Origin: Nocardioidaceae bacterium
GTDB lineage: Bacteria; Actinomycetota; Actinomycetes; Propionibacteriales; Nocardioidaceae
Length of the DNA: 64,000 nucleotides
Assembly (NCBI GenBank): GCA_020636935.1
Contig: JACJWW010000001.1
Span: 62,001 to 126,000 of the forward strand
Direction of reading: 5' to 3'
The position numbers and the translations under genes are program-made. This document shows, piece by piece, positions 58,957 through 64,000 of the stretch (the stretch's first letter is position 1; every line of letters starts with the position of its first letter). The notes under the pieces were generated by a model. That model was not told where the DNA came from. It saw nothing but the letters and a program-made list of their open reading frames with translations, and did no database searches.

Positions 58957-60048
58957 ATGAGCGAGACAGACAAGCAGGGTGCGCCAAGCAGGGTCGAGCG
59001 CCTGCAGCAGTACGGCGCTCTCAGCTGGTCAGCATTGGGCATCATCGCGCTGATCGTCGTCGCAGCATTGGCTTTGGGCGCGATCAGTGGAGTCGTGATC
59101 CCGCTGGTCGTGGCCGTCATCTTCGGCATCGTCTTGGAACCACTTTGCCGCGCTCTGCAAGTTCGCGGAGTCAAACCAACACTCGCCGCTGCGATTAGCC
59201 TGCTGACCTTCCTGCTCGGCTCTGCGGCAGTCGGCTGGTTGGTCGTGCGGGGCATCCTGCAGCAGGTCCCAGAGATCTCAAAACAACTCGAGCGTGGTTG
59301 GCGCGCTCTGCTCTCCTGGATGCGTGAGCATGACTACGACACGATCCTCCTGGCAAGGGCCCGTGAGGCCCTTTCAGACAATGCCCCTCACCTGAGCCGA
59401 GGCATCCTCGAAGTCGCTGCCAGCAGCTTTTCGAGCGTGATCACCCTGATCATCAGCACCTTCTTCGCACTGTTCTTCCTCTTCTTCGTGTTGCGCGACT
59501 CCAAGCTCTTCCCGTTGTGGTTTGCCAAGGTCACCAACCAAGACCCAGTGATCGTGGTCGAGGTGGCCGAGCTGACCAAGACCTCACTGCGGGCTTATTT
59601 CCGTGGGGTCGCGATCACTGCATTGATCACTGCACCGATCTTCATGATCCCGTTGCTGATCCTGCGCATCCCCCTGGCCATCCCGCTCTTCCTGCTCTAC
59701 TTCTTCTTGTCATTCGTGCCATATGTGGGCGCCTGGCTCACTGGAGCCATCGCAGTGCTCATTGCCTTCGGATCCGGGGGCGCCACGGCGGCGCTGATCA
59801 TCTTGCTCAGCTTGATCATTTCCAACGGCGCTATCCAGAATGCGGTGGCCTCCTGGGCAATCGGGTCGTCCTTGCACATGCACCCAGCCGTCGTACTCAT
59901 CGCCACCCTCGTGGGTGGCACCGTGGCGGGCATACTGGGGATGATCCTCACCCCACCGGTTGTGGCCGCAGCCATCGCTGGCCTACACGCCGTCAAGGCC
60001 CACGGCGGGCAGGTGGATGCACCACTAGGGGCGACACCCAGCACATGA
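58957..60048 (+). CDS. AI-2E family transporter
   Basis: Membrane protein of 363 residues with about eight helices; AI-2E/PerM family. It has the typical pair of helices before a long loop (residues about 60-160), then the C-terminal block LPYFLSFVPYVGAWLTGAIA and LHMHPAVVLIATLVGGTVAGILGMILTPPV. GGGGAG precedes the ATG. Substrate unknown; the quorum-signal name should not be taken literally. Overlaps the next gene by four bases. Confidence 0.9.
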   Translation: MSETDKQGAPSRVERLQQYGALSWSALGIIALIVVAALALGAISGVVIPLVVAVIFGIVLEPLCRALQVRGVKPTLAAAISLLTFLLGSAAVGWLVVRGILQQVPEISKQLERGWRALLSWMREHDYDTILLARAREALSDNAPHLSRGILEVAASSFSSVITLIISTFFALFFLFFVLRDSKLFPLWFAKVTNQDPVIVVEVAELTKTSLRAYFRGVAITALITAPIFMIPLLILRIPLAIPLFLLYFFLSFVPYVGAWLTGAIAVLIAFGSGGATAALIILLSLIISNGAIQNAVASWAIGSSLHMHPAVVLIATLVGGTVAGILGMILTPPVVAAAIAGLHAVKAHGGQVDAPLGATPST

Positions 60049-60635
60049 CGCCCAACGATCAAACCCCACCACGACCTGCACCACGCAAGGTCCGCAAGGG
60101 CAAAGCCAAACCTGCCAAGCCGACCAAAGCTGCCCGCACCCGCCGCCCTTCTCGTACGACGAGCCCCTCACCCCCAGAGGGGGGCCGACGGCGGGCCCCA
60201 GCCACGACCGGCATCCCTCGGCCGAAGCCACTAGCTGTCACACCCACCCGCCCGTTCGGGCTCTCTGAGGTCTTCATTGCTGGGGCCTCTGGGGCGCTCG
60301 CCGGCCTCACTGCCGCTGGCCTGTACTACCTAGCTGGCCTTGGTTGCTCATGGCTTCGTGGCCCTGGCGGATGTGGCGGGATCGGCTTGTTGAGCACGAT
60401 CGTGTTGCTGCTTGCCTCGGGCTTCGTCGGCGCAGCACCGCTGTGGTTGCTGCGCCAACGCGATCCTTTTGCCACGTCATATCTCGGCATCGGCCTGATG
60501 GCGGTCGTGGTGATGTTGACCGTGATGCGGCAACTCGACAGCGTGTGGATGATCGCCATCATCCCGACCCTGACCGCGGTCTGTTACATGGTCTCGTGGT
60601 GGCTGACCAGCATCATCGTGCGCGAGTCGTCGTAA
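60045..60635 (+). CDS. Hypothetical membrane protein with basic N-terminus
   Basis: Protein of 196 residues. The first 75 are Lys/Arg/Pro-rich and probably disordered (KVRKGKAKPAKPTKAARTRR). The rest has about four membrane helices with short loops, with LGCSWLRGPGGCGGIG between the first two giving a cysteine pair. No family recognised. ATG 60045 overlaps the AI-2E gene stop, so they are co-translated. Confidence 0.7.
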   Translation: MTPNDQTPPRPAPRKVRKGKAKPAKPTKAARTRRPSRTTSPSPPEGGRRRAPATTGIPRPKPLAVTPTRPFGLSEVFIAGASGALAGLTAAGLYYLAGLGCSWLRGPGGCGGIGLLSTIVLLLASGFVGAAPLWLLRQRDPFATSYLGIGLMAVVVMLTVMRQLDSVWMIAIIPTLTAVCYMVSWWLTSIIVRESS

Positions 60636-60658
60636 CCCAATTGCTGGGCTGGCGGGGC

Positions 60659-62967
<2,309 letters not shown>

Positions 62968-63053
62968 GGACAGTGCTCCTGATAGTGGGGTTTGGATCAG
63001 CCCGATTCTACGGGAGTACGCCGCACACCCACGAATGCGTCCCGCAGGCTGGC

Positions 63054-63629
63054 TCAGGGAGTGAGATCGGCGCCCAGTATCTCCTCCGCGATCGCGAGTT
63101 GCTCGTCTTCGCCGACCACTTCGTGATCGAGCCTGTCATGGGCCACGATCGAGTGCAGCGCACTCAAGACACCACAGGCATTGCCGCCCCAAGAGGCCAG
63201 ATAGGAGTACTGCCACCACCACAGGGCTTCATCGAGATTGCCAGCCCGGAAATGCTTGAGTCCGTTGGCCAGATCGGTGGCTATCGAGGTGAGCTCATCG
63301 GAGAGTTGGGCCGGGAAGGTCTCCGGGTCATAGGGCTCAAAATTGTGACTGAAGGTGTCGGCCTCATCGAGCAAGGTCGCCAAGCGCATGCGCATGTCAT
63401 CAAGGTCGGGGTCGGGGCCAACGTCAGGCTGATAGGTCTCGATCGGAGTGAAGTCGATCTGTGCCCCCAGCCTGGCGCCTGCCAACAGCACTTGCGAGAC
63501 CTCAAGAAGCAGGAGAGGTACGGCGACCCCTGCCGACTCCTCGCGACTAATCGCTTGCAAGGAGACCAGGAAGGACTCCACTGCGTCTGAGATCTGTTGT
63601 GCGAAGTCTTCGAACTCGAGCTCGTTCAT
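63054..63629 (-). CDS. DUF5063-family protein
   Basis: Protein of 191 residues, acidic, all-helical, matching the actinobacterial DUF5063 family by [16 protein letters not shown] at the start and the core [18 protein letters not shown]. No known role. GGAGG lies five bases before ATG 63629. It sits downstream of recR on the same strand, the usual place for this family. Confidence 0.8.
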   Translation of the reverse strand: MNELEFEDFAQQISDAVESFLVSLQAISREESAGVAVPLLLLEVSQVLLAGARLGAQIDFTPIETYQPDVGPDPDLDDMRMRLATLLDEADTFSHNFEPYDPETFPAQLSDELTSIATDLANGLKHFRAGNLDEALWWWQYSYLASWGGNACGVLSALHSIVAHDRLDHEVVGEDEQLAIAEEILGADLTP

Positions 63630-63684
63630 GGCATCCTCCAAACAGTCAAAATCACCATAACGCCAGCCTTCGACACCGCGTGGG

Positions 63685-64000
63685 CTATTGACCGGCGACC
63701 CTGCGCCCGGCGAAGGCCCGCCCCAGCGTGACCTCATCGGCGTACTCAAGGTCACCACCGACCGGCAGGCCGCTGGCCAGGCGGGTCACCTTGATGTCCA
63801 TGTCTTTGAGGAATCGGCTCAGGTAGGCGGCGGTCGCATCACCTTCGACATTGGGATCCATGGCCAAGATGACCTCGGTGACTTCGCCGCTGGCCAGGCG
63901 CCCCATGAGCTCACGGATGCGGAGTTGCTCTGGACCGATGCCGTCCATCGGAGAGATCGCCCCGCCCAAGACGTGATAGCGGCCAGTGAACTCACGTGTG
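63685..64000 (-). CDS. recR: Recombination protein RecR (partial, N-terminus outside window)
   Basis: C-terminal part of RecR, about 105 residues, open to the window edge. The Toprim segment [20 protein letters not shown] and [25 protein letters not shown] are typical; the end [29 protein letters not shown] is the Walker-B-like RecR tail. Takes part in RecFOR gap repair. Confidence 0.95.
   Translation of the reverse strand, partial: TREFTGRYHVLGGAISPMDGIGPEQLRIRELMGRLASGEVTEVILAMDPNVEGDATAAYLSRFLKDMDIKVTRLASGLPVGGDLEYADEVTLGRAFAGRRVAGQ

Overview
The window is a 64 kb chromosomal segment of an actinobacterium of moderately high G+C content. It carries a WhiB-family regulator, ArsA-like ATPase pair, MarP-type protease, PonA2-type penicillin-binding protein, a topoisomerase I with a lysine-rich tail, a Tad pilus locus next to a MrfA-like helicase, and a wax ester synthase/DGAT. 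From about 14.7 to 54.1 kb the gene order closely follows the Mycobacterium tuberculosis interval Rv3644c-Rv3683 (holB, topA, helicase, Tad genes, HAD phosphatase, Ms1-type RNA slot, acs, MarP, NUDIX, TlpA, nth, crp, RidA, ArsA pair, whiB4, ponA2, metallophosphoesterase). The added tmk, peptidase and H+-pyrophosphatase are more like Propionibacteriales or Streptomycetales order. I do not assign a genus. There are no prophages, insertion sequences or CRISPR arrays.

Layout. 1-3.5 kb: a thiamine ABC transporter operon (thiB-thiP-thiQ, minus strand) under a TPP riboswitch. 3.5-10 kb: small metabolic genes, then a putative lipid cluster (hotdog dehydratase-like protein, MarR regulator, WS/DGAT, SDR, DapB-like dehydrogenase). 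10-12.8 kb: accessory genes, namely a repeat-rich secreted protein behind a possible iron box, an MbcA/MbcT-like toxin-antitoxin pair and a small membrane protein. 12.9-23 kb: tRNA-Thr, a secreted peptidase, holB, tmk, topA, a methyltransferase and hppA. 23-30.4 kb: helicase and Tad operon. 30.4-36.3 kb: HAD hydrolase, a candidate Ms1-like small RNA, a lipoprotein, an Rv3662c-like protein, a methyltransferase and acs. 36.3-40.5 kb: a TusA/CopD pair, TerC behind a yybP-ykoY (manganese) riboswitch, nhaA and a holin-like protein. 40.5-54.1 kb: the marP-NUDIX-tlpA-nth operon, crp, a beta-lactamase-fold/NUDIX/RidA/DUF4177 operon, the ArsA pair, whiB, ponA and a metallophosphoesterase. 54.1-57.2 kb: tRNA-Pro and late cobalamin genes with a broken cobT. 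57.2-64 kb: nitrobindin-like protein, unknown genes, AI-2E transporter, asd-lysC, a DUF5063 protein and partial recR.

A recurring architecture is visible. At least twelve genes have a TANNNT hexamer followed by exactly 6 or 7 bases and then ATG or GTG, with no Shine-Dalgarno sequence, which is the signature of leaderless transcripts. Genes inside operons overlap by 1-4 bases or carry a purine-rich ribosome site. The most unusual unexplained DNA is non-coding: twin palindromes at 49.8 kb, a 110-bp inverted repeat at 58.0 kb, a tandem 10-bp repeat between whiB and ponA, and a structured RNA-like element at 31.3 kb.
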